Shown here: positions 6,219 to 7,233 of the stretch, in pieces
How positions within the stretch are numbered: the stretch's first letter is position 1
How the letters are laid out: each line of letters begins with the position of its first letter
NCBI GenBank assembly: GCA_009778355.1
Contig: WRJY01000209.1
Location: forward strand, 1 to 7,233
Source: Desulfovibrionaceae bacterium
GTDB taxonomy: Bacteria > Pseudomonadota > Gammaproteobacteria > Burkholderiales > Burkholderiaceae_C
Length of the DNA: 7,233 bases
Direction: 5' to 3'
Translations under genes and position numbers: made by a program
The notes under the pieces: generated by a model
What the model was told of the DNA's origin: nothing
Databases searched by the model: none
Seen by the model: only the letters and a program-made list of their open reading frames with translations

Positions 6219-6491
6219 TCACAACCCGCCCATCAGCCGCTGCACCAGGTCGGCGGTGGTGCTGGCCTGGTACTTGCGCATCAGGCGGGCGCGGTAGATT
6301 TCGACGGTGCGGTGGCTGATGTTCAGTTCGCGGGCAATGCCCTTGCTGGTCAGTCCGCGCATGAGCTGGGCGGCTACCTCGCGCTCGCGGGCGGTGAGCG
6401 CGGCGGTAACCGGGCGCTGCGCGCTCAAATCCTCGAAGATCCAGATGCCCGCCGCATGGGGCCGGCTGCGGTCGATGGCGCTGCCGCGCAC
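6219..6491 (-). pseudogene. LuxR-type helix-turn-helix regulator, probably 5'-truncated PAS-HTH gene
   Basis: From a GTG at 6491 the minus strand encodes 90 residues with a complete LuxR/FixJ-type DNA-binding domain: LTAREREVAAQLMRGLTSK at 32-50, then IARELNISHRTVEIYRARLM at 52-71, a typical recognition-helix region, and a normal C-terminus ending VQRLMGGL. The N-terminal part, GIWIFEDLSAQRP at 15-27, looks like the last strand and exit of a PAS domain, as in PAS-LuxR regulators. The rest of that domain is missing: the frame continues upstream only to a TAA at 6567-6569 and has no ATG or ribosome binding site. The upstream DNA is instead the rpsO promoter region. It is therefore probably a remnant, although a stand-alone HTH protein made from the GTG cannot be excluded. 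No terminator is visible after it. Confidence 0.6.
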
Positions 6492-6567
6492 CTTGGCGGG
6501 ACTGAACCCGCCATGAGAAGGACAGTCCGGGTGTTGGCCTGTTGGCCACGCCTGGCTGTGTTCAGGT

Positions 6568-6573
6568 TACAAT
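6568..6573 (+). promoter_or_regulatory. rpsO: Putative -10 element of the rpsO promoter
   Basis: TACAAT matches the sigma-70 -10 consensus at 5 of 6 bases and lies 91 bp before the rpsO start codon. A good -35 at normal spacing is lacking; the nearest candidate is TTGGCC (6542-6547), 20 bp upstream, which is duplicated at 6534-6539. The predicted transcript would begin near 6580. Confidence 0.45.
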
Positions 6574-6601
6574 CCAAAGGTTTTGCATTTCGCAAGACGC
6601 A

Positions 6602-6653
6602 CGTGGCGGGCAGTTCCGGCGCGCCACGCAAGTCAAACCATTTGGAACGAGGA
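6602..6653 (+). promoter_or_regulatory. Candidate S15 autoregulatory pseudoknot in the rpsO leader
   Basis: Stem 1 is CGTGGCG (6602-6608) with CGCCACG (6622-6628), 7 bp. Bases GTTCC (6613-6617) in its loop can pair with GGAAC (6644-6648), and two further G-U pairs are possible. Stem 2 ends immediately before the GAGGA ribosome binding site (6649-6653), so the fold would be an H-type pseudoknot controlling ribosome access. E. coli S15 represses its own mRNA through a pseudoknot at the rpsO start. Whether this leader is the same kind of element is inference. Confidence 0.4.
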
Positions 6654-6664
6654 CCGATACGCCA

Positions 6665-6931
6665 ATGATCTCCAAGGAGAACAAGGCCACCGTTGTCAAG
6701 GACAACGCGCGCGCCGCCAATGACACGGGCAGCCCGGAGGTGCAGGTCGCCATTCTGACCGCCCGCATCAACGAACTGACCCCGCACTTCAAGCAACATG
6801 CCAAGGATCACCACGGTCGCCGTGGCCTGCTGCGCATGGTCAGCCGCCGCCGCAAGCTCTTGGACTACCTCAAGTCCAGGGACGCCGACCGCTACGTGGC
6901 CCTCATCAACAAGCTGGGCCTGCGCAAGTAA
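6665..6931 (+). CDS. rpsO: 30S ribosomal protein S15
   Basis: The 88-residue product is ribosomal protein S15, a primary binder of the central domain of 16S rRNA that helps nucleate the 30S platform and forms a bridge to the 50S subunit. The diagnostic core is present: DTGSPEVQVAILTARI at 20-35, then HFKQHAKDHHGRRGLLRMV at 41-59 with the rRNA-contacting His41 and Asp48, and SRRRKLLDYL at 60-69. The length is normal (E. coli has 89). The ATG at 6665 is preceded by CGAGGA (6648-6653) at 11 nt. It is followed by a strong terminator and then pnp, the classic proteobacterial order. Expression is probably autoregulated by S15 through the leader described separately. Confidence 0.98.
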   Translation: MISKENKATVVKDNARAANDTGSPEVQVAILTARINELTPHFKQHAKDHHGRRGLLRMVSRRRKLLDYLKSRDADRYVALINKLGLRK

Positions 6932-6947
6932 GCATATGTCTTGCAAG

Positions 6948-6983
6948 AACGCCTGATGCTCCACGAAGGGCTCAGGCGTTTTT
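6948..6983 (+). terminator. Intrinsic terminator after rpsO
   Basis: AACGCCTGA (6948-6956) and TCAGGCGTT (6972-6980) form a perfect 9-bp stem with a 15-nt loop, followed by a T run (5 T at 6979-6983, then TTTT at 6987-6990). It begins 16 bp after the rpsO stop. Some readthrough into pnp is likely, as at the E. coli locus, because no convincing pnp promoter was found. Confidence 0.85.
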
Positions 6984-7026
6984 GTCTTTTGTTCAACCGA
7001 GCCAGGGATATTTCAGAGCGAAGCTG

Positions 7027-7073
7027 TGTCATTCCATCAGCGGCCCGCCGCGCCGGCGGCTCATGGAATGGCA
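7027..7073 (+). promoter_or_regulatory. GC-rich stem-loop in the pnp leader (candidate RNase III/PNPase control site)
   Basis: TGTCATTCCAT (7027-7037) pairs with ATGGAATGGCA (7063-7073) over 11 bp including one G-U. The interior adds AGC/GCT and a 6-bp CCGCCG/CGGCGG hairpin with a CGC loop, giving a long, nearly continuous duplex. It ends 74 nt before the pnp start. In E. coli the pnp leader has a long stem-loop cut by RNase III, after which PNPase represses its own mRNA; the position suggests a similar role here. No T run follows, so it is not a terminator. It could instead be a dispersed palindromic repeat. Confidence 0.45.
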
Positions 7074-7147
7074 TCGTGATTCTGCCGTAGCCCAAAGCTC
7101 CATCGCTTGCCAGTCAAGCATTTTTAGCTACATAAACAGGAGCAATC

Positions 7148-7233
7148 ATGAGTCTCTTCAACAAAGTCACCAAGCGTTTTCAGTGGGGCGACAAGACGGT
7201 CGTCATGGAAACGGGCGAAATCGCCCGCCAGGC
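7148..7233 (+). CDS. pnp: Polyribonucleotide nucleotidyltransferase (PNPase), N-terminus only
   Basis: Twenty-eight complete codons are visible before the right edge. The product begins MSLFNKVTKRFQWGDKTV and continues VMETGEIARQ, which matches the start of betaproteobacterial PNPase: the first strands of the first RNase PH domain, with the METGEIARQ motif. PNPase is the phosphorolytic 3'-to-5' exoribonuclease of the degradosome (EC 2.7.7.8). An AGGAG ribosome binding site (7138-7142) lies 5 nt before the ATG. Its place just after rpsO strongly supports the call. The catalytic residues and the KH and S1 RNA-binding domains lie outside the window. Confidence 0.95.
   Translation, partial: MSLFNKVTKRFQWGDKTVVMETGEIARQ

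Noticed and set aside
7107..7134. TTGCCA and TACATA, 16 bp apart, as a pnp promoter
   Set aside because: Transcription would begin at about 7141, inside the ribosome binding site, leaving too little leader for the ATG at 7148.

Overview
The window looks like chromosomal DNA of a high-GC betaproteobacterium, most likely Burkholderiales and probably Comamonadaceae. This rests on the strong GC bias at third codon positions in the core genes, the sequence style of the ETF-ubiquinone oxidoreductase, S15 and PNPase starts, and the rpsO-pnp order. It was judged by eye, without any database search.

Left block (1-4398): conserved metabolic genes. A zinc-ribbon SAM-dependent methyltransferase (cut by the left edge) and a full ETF-ubiquinone oxidoreductase lie on the minus strand. 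Divergent from them, on the plus strand, are a short-chain dehydrogenase/reductase, a hotdog-fold acyl-CoA thioesterase and a YbhB/PEBP-family protein, closely spaced and probably one operon. ETF-QO passes electrons from acyl-CoA dehydrogenases to ubiquinone, so a neighbouring SDR and thioesterase fit acyl-CoA or fatty-acid metabolism; that link is inference from position.

Middle block (about 4399-6540): an accessory-looking segment. It holds a distinctly AT-richer minus-strand gene for a predicted outer-membrane lipoprotein with a 15-unit Thr-Thr-Pro linker, encoded by a 9-bp tandem repeat, and with its own terminator. Palindromic repeat elements lie on both sides of it (4411-4520 and 5778-5905). 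Beyond these are two apparent gene remnants: a plus-strand piece resembling the start of an Ig/cadherin-like adhesin domain, and a minus-strand LuxR-type DNA-binding domain that keeps only the tail of a PAS-like domain.

Right block (about 6541-7233): the conserved rpsO-pnp locus. rpsO (ribosomal protein S15) has a leader that can be drawn as a pseudoknot ending at its ribosome binding site, and a strong intrinsic terminator. A GC-rich stem-loop precedes pnp (polynucleotide phosphorylase), which is cut by the right edge. The two RNA structures are the most interesting regulatory candidates here; the lipoprotein repeat and its mobile-looking surroundings are the most interesting accessory signal. 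I found no CRISPR array, tRNA, rRNA, complete insertion sequence or clearly new multi-gene system.
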